DNA of 64,000 bases from JANQQJ01 sp046290575 (GCA_046290575.1 JBKAGX010000004.1:124001-188000), one strand, 5' to 3'. Counted from the first letter of the stretch, positions 53,890 to 62,988 are shown. The notes: a model not told the origin generated them from the letters alone. A program made the numbers and translations.

Positions 53890-53916
53890 GACGCTTAACA
53901 GGCCGGGCACTACACT
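53888..53916 (+). promoter_or_regulatory. Promoter for hup
   Basis: TTGACG and TACACT are 17 bases apart, about 63 bases before the hup start. The -35 box starts in the terminator T-run of lon. Confidence 0.6.
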
Positions 53917-53978
53917 CTGCCCCTCTGTTAAGAGGCTCCTGTATCAAACACACCAACATCATAAAAAGGGGGGTTGCC

Positions 53979-54251
53979 GTGAACAAAAACGACTTGGTTG
54001 CTGCTGTCGCTGCGTCAGCGGATATGTCTAAAGCTGATGCCGCCAGCGCTGTTGATGCCGTGCTTGACGGTATTACCAGTACGCTTGCGGGCGGTGATGA
54101 AGTTCGTCTCGTGGGTTTCGGGACGTTCAGTGTCGCCAATCGTGCGGCCACGACGGGGCGTAATCCGCGCACCGGCGAAACCATTCAGATTCCTGCGTCC
54201 AAACAGCCCAAGTTCAAGGCTGGTAAGGCGCTGAAGGATGCTGTCAACTGA
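53979..54251 (+). CDS. hup: HU-family DNA-binding protein
   Basis: Small histone-like protein that bends and compacts DNA. The 90 residues are typical: MNKNDLVAAVAASADMSKAD, LVGFGTFSVANRAATTGRNP, then the arm GETIQIPASKQPKFKAGKAL. The start is GTG with AAGGGGGG upstream. It follows lon in the usual alphaproteobacterial order and has its own promoter and terminator. Confidence 0.97.
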   Translation: MNKNDLVAAVAASADMSKADAASAVDAVLDGITSTLAGGDEVRLVGFGTFSVANRAATTGRNPRTGETIQIPASKQPKFKAGKALKDAVN

Positions 54252-54274
54252 GATCAATTGATGGTTGATTTCGG

Positions 54275-54310
54275 CCGGCCGCCTCCCGTAAAGAGGCGGT
54301 CGGTTTGCGT
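54275..54310 (+). terminator. Rho-independent terminator after hup
   Basis: An 11-bp stem, CCGGCCGCCTC with GAGGCGGTCGG (one G-U pair), encloses CCGTAAA and is followed by TTTGCGTTT. It separates hup from tRNA-Val. Confidence 0.85.
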
Positions 54311-54324
54311 TTAGGCCTGTGTTG

Positions 54325-54400
54325 GGGCGGTTAGCTCAGTTGGTAGAGCATCTCGTTTACACCGAGAGGGTCGGCAGTTCGAGCCTGTCACCGCCCACCA
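54325..54400 (+). tRNA. tRNA-Val (TAC)
   Basis: Acceptor GGGCGGT pairs with ACCGCCC. The anticodon stem TCTCG/CGAGA holds loop TTTACAC with anticodon TAC. The T-loop is TTCGAGC and CCA is encoded. Confidence 0.97.
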
Positions 54401-54488
54401 TCCTTCGTGCTTCGGCTCGGCAAGCCAGAGGCTTGGCGCCGATAGTGCATTGGAAAACCGTCGAATAGTCGTTGGTGTCGTTGCCGTT

Positions 54489-54527
54489 GAACACTTTTGT
54501 GACGGAATGTTCGTAACAAGAGTGTTC
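54489..54527. repeat. Imperfect inverted repeat upstream of tRNA-Asp
   Basis: GAACACT (54489-54495) and AGTGTTC (54521-54527) are perfect inverted arms, extended imperfectly inward by TTTGT/ACAAG. They end 5 bases before the -35 box of the tRNA-Asp promoter. A regulatory role is possible but unproven. Confidence 0.4.
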
Positions 54528-54532
54528 TCGCC

Positions 54533-54561
54533 TTGACAGGGTTTTAGGGGTGCCGTACATG
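54533..54561 (+). promoter_or_regulatory. Candidate promoter for tRNA-Asp
   Basis: A perfect TTGACA is followed after 17 bases by TACATG, ending 18 bases before the tRNA. The -10 is weak. Confidence 0.5.
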
Positions 54562-54579
54562 GTGCCCTCCCTTGGTTCA

Positions 54580-54656
54580 GGGGGTGTAGCTCAGTTGGTT
54601 AGAGCGCTGGCCTGTCACGCCAGAGGCCGCGGGTTCGAGTCCCGTCACTCCCGCCA
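54580..54656 (+). tRNA. tRNA-Asp (GTC)
   Basis: Acceptor GGGGGTG pairs with CACTCCC (one G-U). The anticodon stem TGGC/GCCA holds loop CTGTCAC with anticodon GTC. The discriminator is G, the T-loop TTCGAGT, and CCA is encoded. Confidence 0.97.
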
Positions 54657-54702
54657 TTTTCCAAGCATTCCAGACATGCAAAAACGGCGCGGCCATTCGT
54701 CT

Positions 54703-54730
54703 TTGACACGGTTAGGACGGCCTATATACT
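54703..54730 (+). promoter_or_regulatory. Promoter for the nuo operon
   Basis: A perfect TTGACA and TATACT are separated by 16 bases, about 70 bases before nuoA. This is the strongest sigma-70-like site I see in the window. Confidence 0.8.
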
Positions 54731-54800
54731 CCGCGCCAATCGGACCGGACACCTGTTCGGTTCACGTGGCCAATCAATCGGGGAACAGCCGGCGAGCACC

Positions 54801-55166
54801 ATGCAGGACCTGCTGATCGAATATCTGCCCATTCTTATCTTTTTGGGTGTCGCTCTGGCGCTTTCCATAGTGTTCGTGGGCTCGGCGCTGGTCATTGCCA
54901 AGCAGAACCCGGACCCTGAAAAACTGTCCGCTTATGAATGTGGCTTCGAGGCGTTTGACGACACACGCGGGCAATTCGATGTCCGTTTTTACCTTGTGGC
55001 CATTCTGTTCATCATCTTCGACTTGGAAGTCGCATTTCTGTTTCCCTGGGCGATCTCGCTGGGGGAGATCGGTCTGTTTGGATTCTGGTCGATGGTGGTT
55101 TTCCTGGGCGTCCTGACGGTCGGGTTTATATATGAGTGGAAGAAAGGAGCGCTCGAATGGGAGTAG
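54801..55166 (+). CDS. nuoA: NADH-quinone oxidoreductase subunit A
   Basis: Small membrane subunit of respiratory complex I. The 121 residues have three transmembrane segments: residues 5-30, about 65-85 and 92-112. The conserved loop SAYECGFEAFDDTRGQFDVR (residues 47-66) with the quinone-site Cys is present. First gene of nuoABCDEFGHIJKL. Its end overlaps nuoB. Confidence 0.97.
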   Translation: MQDLLIEYLPILIFLGVALALSIVFVGSALVIAKQNPDPEKLSAYECGFEAFDDTRGQFDVRFYLVAILFIIFDLEVAFLFPWAISLGEIGLFGFWSMVVFLGVLTVGFIYEWKKGALEWE

Positions 55167-55717
55167 AAAACACTCCCGTGCCGGCAGCACCTGACGTTCC
55201 CCTTGATGCGTCGACTGCCGCTTCGCGGGCCTATTTCAACCAGATGTCCGACGATCTCAGCGACAAGGGCTTCGTTGTGGCCAAGGTTGATGATCTGATC
55301 AACTGGGCCCGGACAGGCTCTTTATGGTGGATGACTTTCGGCTTGGCCTGCTGTGCAGTCGAGATGATGCAGTCCAACATGCCGCGTTATGATCTGGAGC
55401 GGTTTGGCTTTGCCCCGCGGGCATCGCCGCGCCAATCCGATGTGATGATCGTGGCAGGCACGTTGACCAATAAGATGGCACCCGCCCTGCGCAAGGTCTA
55501 CGACCAGATGCCAGAGCCGCGCTACGTGATCTCCATGGGCAGCTGTGCCAATGGCGGTGGCTACTACCACTATTCCTACTCGGTCGTTCGTGGCTGTGAC
55601 CGGATCGTGCCTGTGGATATCTATGTCCCAGGCTGTCCGCCGACGGCTGAGGCGCTTGTCTATGGTGTGCTGGCACTGCAGAAGAAGATCCGGCGAACCG
55701 GAACGCTGTCGCGTTAG
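55157..55717 (+). CDS. nuoB: NADH-quinone oxidoreductase subunit B
   Basis: Carries the terminal 4Fe-4S cluster N2 that reduces quinone. The 186 residues contain all ligand cysteines: the tandem pair in FGLACCAVEMMQS near 62, Cys in SMGSCANGGGYYHYSYSVVR near 127, and Cys in YVPGCPPTAEAL near 157. The chosen ATG has AAGGAG upstream and overlaps the last codons of nuoA by 10 bases; a GTG seven codons earlier is less likely. Confidence 0.97.
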   Translation: MGVENTPVPAAPDVPLDASTAASRAYFNQMSDDLSDKGFVVAKVDDLINWARTGSLWWMTFGLACCAVEMMQSNMPRYDLERFGFAPRASPRQSDVMIVAGTLTNKMAPALRKVYDQMPEPRYVISMGSCANGGGYYHYSYSVVRGCDRIVPVDIYVPGCPPTAEALVYGVLALQKKIRRTGTLSR

Positions 55718-55726
55718 GCGAATCGT

Positions 55727-56344
55727 ATGGATGAAACGCTTCAAGAACTGGGCGAGTTGATCGCCACGGCTCTCGATAACGAGATCACCGGCTTCGACGT
55801 GGCCGGCGGTGAACTGACGGTACACACGCGGGGCACCTGTATCCTTAAGGTGCTGAAATTCCTGCGTGATGACAGCCACTGCCAGTTCAAAGTCCTGGTC
55901 GATCTGTGCGGCGCGGACTATCCGGAGCGGCCGCTTCGATTTGATGTGGTTTATCACCTGTTGAGCCTGACGCTGAATCAGCGGGTACGGGTCAAGCTGC
56001 AGACGGATGAAGACACGCCAGTGCCTTCGGTTCGGGACGTCTATCGCTCGGCGGATTGGTATGAGCGCGAATGCTGGGATCTTTTTGGCGTTATGTTCTC
56101 CGACCATCCCGATCTGCGACGTCTCCTGACCGATTACGGCTTCCAGGGCTTCCCGCTCCGGAAGGATTTCCCGCTGACCGGCTATGTCGAGGTGCGCTAC
56201 TCCGAAGAGCATAAACGTGTTGTCTATGAACCCGTGAAGCTGGTGCAGGAATTCCGCAGCTTCGACTTCATGAGCCCGTGGGAAGGGGCGCAGTACATTC
56301 TGCCCGGTGACGAAAAAGCCGCCGAGGAAAACGGACAGACCTGA
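55727..56344 (+). CDS. nuoC: NADH-quinone oxidoreductase subunit C
   Basis: Peripheral-arm subunit of complex I with no cofactor. The 205 residues include the family signature ADWYERECWDLFGVMFSDHP near 107, followed by LRRLLTDYGFQGFPLRKDFP. It is a separate gene, not fused to nuoD as in enterobacteria. The stop and the nuoD ATG overlap by one base (TGATG). Confidence 0.96.
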   Translation: MDETLQELGELIATALDNEITGFDVAGGELTVHTRGTCILKVLKFLRDDSHCQFKVLVDLCGADYPERPLRFDVVYHLLSLTLNQRVRVKLQTDEDTPVPSVRDVYRSADWYERECWDLFGVMFSDHPDLRRLLTDYGFQGFPLRKDFPLTGYVEVRYSEEHKRVVYEPVKLVQEFRSFDFMSPWEGAQYILPGDEKAAEENGQT

Positions 56345-57522
56345 TGGCGGATGTAGAACTTAAGAACTATAACCTGAACTTTGGGCCGCAACATCCTGCT
56401 GCACATGGTGTTTTGCGCTTGATCACGGAACTCGACGGCGAAATTGTCGAGCGCGTCGATCCGCATATCGGCCTGCTGCACCGCGGCACTGAAAAGCTGA
56501 TCGAATACAAGACCTATCTCCAGGCGGTGCCTTACTTCGACCGGCTCGACTACGTCGCGCCGATGAATCAGGAGCATGCTTTCGCACTCGCGGTCGAGAA
56601 ATTGCTGGACTGTGAAGTGCCGGCCCGTGGCCAGTACATTCGCATCCTCTATTCAGAACTGGGCCGGATCGCCAATCACCTGCTCAACCTCACGACCCAT
56701 GCGCTGGACGTTGGTGCGATGACGCCGATCCTGTGGGGCTTCGAAGAGCGCGAGAAGCTCATGGTATTCTATGAACGGGCTTGCGGGGCGCGGCTCCACG
56801 CCGCCTATTTCCGGCCCGGTGGGGTGCATCAGGATTTACCACCCGATCTGCTCGACGACATCGGCGAATGGTGTGAGACCTTCCCGGCAGTGCTGGCGGA
56901 TATGATGACCATGCTGTTGGAGAACCGCATCTTCAAGCAGCGCAATGTCGATATCGGGATCGTTTCAGCCGAACAGGCGTTCGACCTGGGTTTCTCCGGC
57001 CCGCCGATCCGTGCCAGTGGCGTGCCCTGGGATCTGCGCAAGTCGCAGCCTTATGACAGCTACGAAAAGATGGATTTTGACCTGCCATTGGGCAAGCACG
57101 GCGATTGCTACGACCGGTTTTTGGTGCGGGTTGAAGAAATGAAGCAGAGCCTGCGGATCATGCGGCAGTGCCTGAACGACATGCCGGGAGGGCCGATTGC
57201 CTCGCTGGACCGGAAGATCGTGCCGCCAAAGCGCGGCGAGATGAAGCGTTCCATGGAAGCGCTGATCCACCACTTCAAGCTTTATACCGAGGGCTATAAG
57301 GTGCCTGAGGGCGAGGTTTACGCCGCGGTGGAGGCGCCGAAGGGCGAATTCGGCGTCTATCTGGTGTCCGACGGGTCCAACAAGCCCTATCGCTGCAAGA
57401 TCCGTGCGCCGGGGTTCCCGCATCTGGCGTCCATGGACGATCTGGCAAAGGGCCACATGCTGGCGGACCTGCCGGCGATTATTGGCTCGCTCGATATTGT
57501 TTTCGGGGAGATTGACCGATGA
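56344..57522 (+). CDS. nuoD: NADH-quinone oxidoreductase subunit D
   Basis: 49-kDa-type subunit forming the quinone-binding cavity with NuoB. The 392 residues begin FGPQHPAAHGVLRLITELDG (the quinone-site His loop), with PHIGLLHRGTEKLIEYKTY near 37, LGRIANHLLNLTTHALDVGA, and the C-terminal LADLPAIIGSLDIVFGEIDR. It overlaps nuoE by four bases (ATGA). Confidence 0.97.
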   Translation: MADVELKNYNLNFGPQHPAAHGVLRLITELDGEIVERVDPHIGLLHRGTEKLIEYKTYLQAVPYFDRLDYVAPMNQEHAFALAVEKLLDCEVPARGQYIRILYSELGRIANHLLNLTTHALDVGAMTPILWGFEEREKLMVFYERACGARLHAAYFRPGGVHQDLPPDLLDDIGEWCETFPAVLADMMTMLLENRIFKQRNVDIGIVSAEQAFDLGFSGPPIRASGVPWDLRKSQPYDSYEKMDFDLPLGKHGDCYDRFLVRVEEMKQSLRIMRQCLNDMPGGPIASLDRKIVPPKRGEMKRSMEALIHHFKLYTEGYKVPEGEVYAAVEAPKGEFGVYLVSDGSNKPYRCKIRAPGFPHLASMDDLAKGHMLADLPAIIGSLDIVFGEIDR

Positions 57523-58112
57523 CGAATGCAACGGTGCAGCCCGAGAGCTTTGAATTTACCGCAGAAAACCAGGAATTGGCGAAGATGCATATCGCCAAAT
57601 ATCCGCAAGGCCGTCAGGCGAGCGCGGTCATGCCGCTCCTTGACCTTGCGCAGCGGCAGCATGGCGGCTGGCTGCCCGACGCAGCGATCCGCTATGTCTC
57701 CGACATGCTGGACATGCCCTATATACGCGCCTTCGAGGTGGCGACCTTCTACACCATGTACAATCTGAAGCCGGTCGGGAAGCACTTCATTGAAGTCTGC
57801 ACGACGACGCCATGCTGGCTGCGCGGGTCTGACGACGTTCTCGCCGCCTGCAAGAAAACGCTCGGCATTGGCCCCGGTGAAACAACCGAAGACGGTGAAT
57901 TCACGGTTATCGAAGTCGAATGCCTGGGCGCCTGTGTAAACGCACCCATGATCCAGGTCGGCGACGATTATTATGAAGATCTTGATTTAGAATCGACCTC
58001 TAAAGTGCTGGAAGCATTGAAAGCAGGACGATCACCAGAGCCGGGGCCACAGAATGGCCGCCAGACGTCAGCGCCCCTGGGCGGTCCGACGACCTTGAAG
58101 GAGACGGCATAA
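57519..58112 (+). CDS. nuoE: NADH-quinone oxidoreductase subunit E
   Basis: Thioredoxin-like subunit with 2Fe-2S cluster N1a. The cysteine ligands are in EVCTTTPCWLRGSDDVL near 90 and EVECLGACVNAPMIQVGDDY near 130. A Pro/Gly-rich tail of about 30 residues (SPEPGPQNGRQTSAPLGG) extends past the family core, as in other alphaproteobacteria. The stop and the nuoF ATG share one base. Confidence 0.96.
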   Translation: MTNATVQPESFEFTAENQELAKMHIAKYPQGRQASAVMPLLDLAQRQHGGWLPDAAIRYVSDMLDMPYIRAFEVATFYTMYNLKPVGKHFIEVCTTTPCWLRGSDDVLAACKKTLGIGPGETTEDGEFTVIEVECLGACVNAPMIQVGDDYYEDLDLESTSKVLEALKAGRSPEPGPQNGRQTSAPLGGPTTLKETA

Positions 58113-59395
58113 TGCTGGCCGACAAGGACCGCATCTTTACGAACCTCTATGGCATCCATGACTTCGGTCTGGATGGTGCACGGTCACGGGGCGACTGGGA
58201 CGGCACCAAGGACCTGCTGGACAAGGGCCAGGACTGGATTATCGACCAGTTGAAGGAATCAGGGTTGCGCGGACGCGGCGGCGCGGGTTTTCCAACCGGC
58301 CTGAAGATGTCCTTCATGCCCAAGGAATCCGACGGGCGTCCATCTTATCTCGTGGTCAACGCCGACGAGGGCGAACCCGGCACCTGTAAAGACCGCGATA
58401 TCATGCGGCACGATCCGCACAAGCTGATTGAAGGCTGCCTGCTGGGCGGTTTCGCGATCCGTGCGGACGCGGCCTATATCTACATCCGCGGCGAGTTCTA
58501 TCGCGAGGCGGAGAATCTGCAGGCGGCCATCGATCAGGCTTATGATGCCGGTATGCTGGGCAAAAATGCCTGCGGCTCCGGCTATAATTTCGATGTCTAC
58601 GTGCACCGGGGCATGGGCGCTTACATCTGTGGTGAAGAAACCGCACTGATCGAGAGCCTGGAAGGCAAGAAGGGCCAACCGCGCCTGAAGCCGCCATTCC
58701 CGGCCAATGTTGGCGTCTGGGGCTGCCCAACGACGGTTAACAATGTTGAAACCATCGCCGTGATTCCGACGATCCTGCGCCGTCAGGCAAGCTGGTTCGC
58801 CGGGTTGGGGCGCGAAGGCAACACGGGCACCAAGGTGTTCTGCATTTCCGGCCACGTGAATACCCCCTGCAATGTCGAAGAAGAGATGGGTATCCCGCTG
58901 AAGGATCTTATCGAGAAGCATGCCGGCGGTGTTCGCGGCGGCTGGGATAATCTGCTGGCGGTGATTCCGGGCGGATCGTCGGTCCCGGTTCTGCCCAAAT
59001 CGATCTGTGACAATGTCCGGATGGATTTTGATTCCCTTAAAGAGGTCAAATCCGGTCTCGGCACCGCGGCCGTCATCGTGATGGACAAATCCACCGATAT
59101 CGTCAAAGCCATCGCGCGCCTGTCGGCCTTCTACAAACACGAGAGCTGCGGCCAGTGCACGCCGTGCCGTGAGGGGACCGGCTGGATGTGGCGTGTTATG
59201 GAGCGCCTGGTACGCGGTGATGCGCGTCCTGAGGAGATCGATATGCTGCTCGACGTCACCTATCAGGTTGAAGGCCACACGATCTGTGCGCTTGGTGACG
59301 CTGCCGCCTGGCCGATTCAAGGGCTGATCCGTCACTTCCGGCCGGAAATTGAAGCCCGGATTGCGGCCAAGAACCCGCAGCCCGCGGCCGCCTAG
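58112..59395 (+). CDS. nuoF: NADH-quinone oxidoreductase subunit F
   Basis: NADH dehydrogenase subunit with FMN and 4Fe-4S cluster N3. The 427 residues have the glycine-rich FMN/NADH site SGLRGRGGAGFPTGLKMSFM near 50, VVNADEGEPGTCKDRDIM near 78, GAYICGEETALIESLEGKKG near 170, and the cluster cysteines ESCGQCTPCREGTGWMW near 347 with Cys in HTICALGDAAAWP near 390. Confidence 0.98.
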   Translation: MLADKDRIFTNLYGIHDFGLDGARSRGDWDGTKDLLDKGQDWIIDQLKESGLRGRGGAGFPTGLKMSFMPKESDGRPSYLVVNADEGEPGTCKDRDIMRHDPHKLIEGCLLGGFAIRADAAYIYIRGEFYREAENLQAAIDQAYDAGMLGKNACGSGYNFDVYVHRGMGAYICGEETALIESLEGKKGQPRLKPPFPANVGVWGCPTTVNNVETIAVIPTILRRQASWFAGLGREGNTGTKVFCISGHVNTPCNVEEEMGIPLKDLIEKHAGGVRGGWDNLLAVIPGGSSVPVLPKSICDNVRMDFDSLKEVKSGLGTAAVIVMDKSTDIVKAIARLSAFYKHESCGQCTPCREGTGWMWRVMERLVRGDARPEEIDMLLDVTYQVEGHTICALGDAAAWPIQGLIRHFRPEIEARIAAKNPQPAAA

Positions 59396-59406
59396 GGAAC
59401 ACGCCG

Positions 59407-61464
59407 ATGCCGAAACTCACCATTGATGGTCAGGAGATCGAGGTCGAGGCCGGTATGACCGTCCTGCAGGCCTGTGAGGAAGCCGGCGCGGAAATCCCGC
59501 GCTTCTGTTTTCACGAACGCCTGTCGATCGCCGGCAATTGCAGGATGTGCCTGGTCGAGATGGAACGCTCGCCCAAGCCCATCGCCAGCTGTGCGATGCC
59601 GGTGGGTGAGGGGATGGTGATTCACACGAACACGCCCGAGGTCAAAAAGGCCCGCGAAGGCGTGATGGAGTTTCTGCTGATCAACCACCCGCTGGATTGC
59701 CCGATCTGCGATCAGGGCGGCGAGTGCGATCTGCAGGACCAGTCGATGGCCTATGGCACCGGCGGCAGCCGCTATGACGAGAACAAGCGCGCCGTCAAAG
59801 AAAAACATATGGGCCCGCTGATCAAAACGGTGATGACCCGCTGCATTCACTGCACCCGTTGCATCCGCTTTGCGACCGAGGTCGCAGGTGTCGAGGAACT
59901 GGGGGCGATTGGCCGTGGCGAGCACATGGAGATCACCACCTATCTGGAAGAATCCATGACGTCGGAACTGTCCGGCAATGTCATTGATCTCTGTCCGGTC
60001 GGCGCGCTGACCTCGAAGCCCTATGCCTTTACCGCACGCTCATGGGAGCTGGAAAAAACCGAGAGCGTCGATGTTCACGATGCGCTGGGGTCCAACATTC
60101 GTGTCGACGCACGCGGTCCCGAGGTGATGCGCGTGCTGCCCCGCCTCAATGAGGACGTGAACCAGGAGTGGATCTCCGACAAGACGCGCTTTGCCTATGA
60201 CGGCCTGCGCAAGCGTCGCCTCGACCATCCCTATGTGCGGCGCGACGGCAAGCTGCAGCCGGCAAGCTGGAACGAGGCCTTTGCGGCCATCGCCGACAAG
60301 GTCAGCGGCCTTGACGGCGCGAAGATTGCCGCCATTGCGGGCGATCTGGCCGATGCCGAGGCCATGACGGCGCTGAAAGACCTGATGACGGGTCTGGGAT
60401 CCTCCAATACCGAATGCCGTCAGGATGGTGCCGCGCTCGATGCAAGCGTCCGTGCCTCGTATCTGTTCAACAGCACGATTGCCGGGATTGATGAGGCCGA
60501 CGCGCTGCTGATTGTTGGCTCCAACCCGCGTCTTGAAGCGCCGGTGTTGAATGCCCGCATTCGCCAGCGTTGGCTCGCCGGCGGCTTCAAAGTCGGCGTT
60601 ATCGGCGAGCAGGCCGATCTGACCTATCGCTATGATTATCTTGGCGCGGGCGGCGAGACGCTGGATGCCCTGTCCAGGGGCGATCACTCCTTCGCGGATG
60701 TGCTGCGTGATGCCGAAAAGCCGATGATCATTCTGGGCATGGGCGCACTGACGCGGCCTGACGGCGCGGCGGTGCTGAAACTAGCGCAGGATCTCGCCGT
60801 CTATTACAGCATGGTGATCGAGGGCTGGAATGGGTTTAACGTTCTCCATACGGCGGCTGCACGGGTCGCAGGGCTCGATATGGGCTTTGTCCCGGGCCAG
60901 GATGGTCGTGACCTCGAAGGCATTCTGTCAGGCGCGGAAAGTGGTGATATTGAACTGCTCTATCTGCTGCACGCCGATGAATTCGACGTCGACCGGGCCA
61001 GAAACGCGTTCGTGATCTATCAAGGTAGCCACGGCGATGCAGGGGTTCGTCACGCCGACGTCATCCTGCCGGGCGCCGCCTACACCGAAAAAGATGCAAC
61101 CTGGATCAACACGGAAGGCCGCGTGCAGCTTGGCCGCCGCGCGGTTTTCCCACCGGGTGACGCCCGCGAAGACTGGACAATTCTAAGAGCGTTGTCTGAC
61201 GTTCTTGGCAGGAAACTGCCTTACGATAATCTCGGCCAACTGCGCGCGCGGATGCTGGAACTGGCCCCGCATTTGACCGCCATCGATCAGGCAGAACCTG
61301 CGGCCTGGGGCGATTTTGGCACGGCAGGCGACCTCGGCGACGCGCCGTTCAAATCGGCTGTTACCGATCACTATCTGACCAACCCGATTTGCAGGGCGTC
61401 GGGCATCATGGCCGAGTGCGCCGCCATCGGAACCCCTGCTGAAGGGACCGGCACCGATGGATAG
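59407..61464 (+). CDS. nuoG: NADH-quinone oxidoreductase subunit G
   Basis: 75-kDa-type subunit that holds several Fe-S clusters. The 685-residue short form has the 2Fe-2S ferredoxin domain (RFCFHERLSIAGNCRMCLVE near 35), the His/Cys cluster site NHPLDCPICDQGGECDLQDQ near 97, and CIHCTRCIRFATE near 140 with Cys in VIDLCPVGALTSK. The rest is a molybdopterin-oxidoreductase-like domain that no longer needs a cofactor. The short length suits alphaproteobacteria. It overlaps nuoH by eight bases. Confidence 0.97.
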   Translation: MPKLTIDGQEIEVEAGMTVLQACEEAGAEIPRFCFHERLSIAGNCRMCLVEMERSPKPIASCAMPVGEGMVIHTNTPEVKKAREGVMEFLLINHPLDCPICDQGGECDLQDQSMAYGTGGSRYDENKRAVKEKHMGPLIKTVMTRCIHCTRCIRFATEVAGVEELGAIGRGEHMEITTYLEESMTSELSGNVIDLCPVGALTSKPYAFTARSWELEKTESVDVHDALGSNIRVDARGPEVMRVLPRLNEDVNQEWISDKTRFAYDGLRKRRLDHPYVRRDGKLQPASWNEAFAAIADKVSGLDGAKIAAIAGDLADAEAMTALKDLMTGLGSSNTECRQDGAALDASVRASYLFNSTIAGIDEADALLIVGSNPRLEAPVLNARIRQRWLAGGFKVGVIGEQADLTYRYDYLGAGGETLDALSRGDHSFADVLRDAEKPMIILGMGALTRPDGAAVLKLAQDLAVYYSMVIEGWNGFNVLHTAAARVAGLDMGFVPGQDGRDLEGILSGAESGDIELLYLLHADEFDVDRARNAFVIYQGSHGDAGVRHADVILPGAAYTEKDATWINTEGRVQLGRRAVFPPGDAREDWTILRALSDVLGRKLPYDNLGQLRARMLELAPHLTAIDQAEPAAWGDFGTAGDLGDAPFKSAVTDHYLTNPICRASGIMAECAAIGTPAEGTGTDG

Positions 61465-62488
61465 CTCGTTCTGGGACAGCTATGCCGGTACCGGGCTGAT
61501 CCTGGTCGGTACATCAACGGCCTTCATTCTCGCGATTGCAGTTGCCGTTGCCTACGCAGTGTACTTCGACCGCAAGATCTGGGCCGCGATGCAGCTGCGC
61601 CGCGGTCCCAATGTGGTGGGTCCGTTTGGACTGCTGCAGAGCTTTGCCGATGCCATCAAGCTGATCTTCAAGGAAACTATTGTGCCTTCGGGCGCCAGTA
61701 AGGGCGTCTTCTTCATTGCACCGATCCTGATGTTCACGCTGGCGATGCTCGGTTGGGCGGTGGTGCCATTCGGTTGGCTGGGCGAGGTTCAGCTGGTCGT
61801 ATCCGACATCAATGTTGGTATTCTTTATCTGTTCGCGGTTTCGTCGCTGGGCGTCTACGGAATCATTATGTCGGGCTGGGCTTCCAACTCGCGTTATCCG
61901 TTCCTGGGCGGTCTGCGGTCTGCCGCGCAGATGGTGTCCTACGAGGTCTCCATCGGCTTTGTCCTCATCACGGTCTTGCTCTGCGTGGGGTCGCTAAACC
62001 TGACCGACCTCGTTGAAGCACAGCGGAACGTCTGGTTCGTTTTGCCACTGTTCCCGATGTTCGTGATTTTCTTCATCTCGGCGCTGGCGGAAACCAACCG
62101 GCCACCTTTCGATCTGCCGGAAGCTGAAGCCGAACTCGTTGCCGGGTATCAGGTCGAATATTCGTCCATGACCTTCGCGCTGTTCTGGCTGGGTGAGTAT
62201 GCAAACATCCTGCTGATGTGCGCGATGACGACGCTGTTGTTTTTTGGCGGGTGGCTGCCGCCGGTCGATATTGCGCCCTTTAACTGGATACCCGGACCAG
62301 TTTGGTTCCTCCTCAAGATCGCGTTCTTCTTCTTCATCTTCGCGTGGGTCAAGGCCAGCGTGCCGCGATACCGCTATGATCAACTGATGCGCCTGGGCTG
62401 GAAGGTTTTCCTGCCGATTTCCTTGGCAGCCGTGGTCGTGGTGGCGGGCGTGTTGGTCGGTTTTGACCTGCTGCCGCAAAAGGCCTAA
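61457..62488 (+). CDS. nuoH: NADH-quinone oxidoreductase subunit H
   Basis: Membrane subunit at the junction of the peripheral arm, forming the quinone entry channel. The 343 residues have about eight transmembrane helices. Signature loops are RRGPNVVGPFGLLQSFADAI near 50, NSRYPFLGGLRSAAQMVSYE near 145 and ETNRPPFDLPEAEAELVAGY near 214. It overlaps the end of nuoG and precedes nuoI by 11 bases. Confidence 0.98.
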   Translation: MDSSFWDSYAGTGLILVGTSTAFILAIAVAVAYAVYFDRKIWAAMQLRRGPNVVGPFGLLQSFADAIKLIFKETIVPSGASKGVFFIAPILMFTLAMLGWAVVPFGWLGEVQLVVSDINVGILYLFAVSSLGVYGIIMSGWASNSRYPFLGGLRSAAQMVSYEVSIGFVLITVLLCVGSLNLTDLVEAQRNVWFVLPLFPMFVIFFISALAETNRPPFDLPEAEAELVAGYQVEYSSMTFALFWLGEYANILLMCAMTTLLFFGGWLPPVDIAPFNWIPGPVWFLLKIAFFFFIFAWVKASVPRYRYDQLMRLGWKVFLPISLAAVVVVAGVLVGFDLLPQKA

Positions 62489-62499
62489 GGGAGCCTGTT

Positions 62500-62988
62500 A
62501 TGGCGAATATTGTACAAGCTGCGAAGTCGGTTCTGCTGCTGGAGTTTCTCCAGGCTATGTGGCTGACCTTGCGCTACTTCTTCCGCCCCAAGCATACGTT
62601 GAACTACCCCTATGAGAAGGGCCCGCTGAGCCCTCGTTTCCGGGGTGAACATGCGCTGCGCCGTTATCCCAACGGTGAAGAGCGCTGCATTGCCTGCAAG
62701 CTGTGCGAGGCTATATGCCCGGCGCAGGCCATCACCATTGAGGCCGAACCGCGCGAAGACGGCTCACGCCGGACAACTCGCTACGACATCGACATGGTCA
62801 AGTGCATCTATTGCGGCTTTTGCCAGGAAGCGTGTCCCGTGGACGCGATCGTGGAAGGGCCGAACTTCGAATTCGCGACCGAAACCCGCGAAGAACTCTA
62901 CTACAACAAAGATCGACTCCTGGCGAACGGCGACCGCTGGGAACAGGAGATCGCCGCCAACCTTGCCGCCGACGCACCTTACCGTTAA
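62500..62988 (+). CDS. nuoI: NADH-quinone oxidoreductase subunit I
   Basis: Ferredoxin-like subunit with two 4Fe-4S clusters (N6a, N6b). The 162 residues carry two complete motifs: CIACKLCEAICPAQAITIEA near 66 and CIYCGFCQEACPVDAIVEGP near 105. The N-terminal amphipathic helix SVLLLEFLQAMWLTLRYFF anchors it. The nuoJ gene starts 43 bases later. Confidence 0.98.
   Translation: MANIVQAAKSVLLLEFLQAMWLTLRYFFRPKHTLNYPYEKGPLSPRFRGEHALRRYPNGEERCIACKLCEAICPAQAITIEAEPREDGSRRTTRYDIDMVKCIYCGFCQEACPVDAIVEGPNFEFATETREELYYNKDRLLANGDRWEQEIAANLAADAPYR

Noticed and set aside
54489..54527. GTTC/GAAC sequences as an alphaproteobacterial LexA box
   Set aside because: The GTTC copies are 11 bases apart, not the 7 required for GTTC-N7-GTTC.
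54357..54816. Open frames through tRNA-Val (minus) and tRNA-Asp (plus)
   Set aside because: They are translations of tRNA sequence, a common false gene call (endings such as DRLELPTLSV and GVAQLVRALACHARGRGFES).
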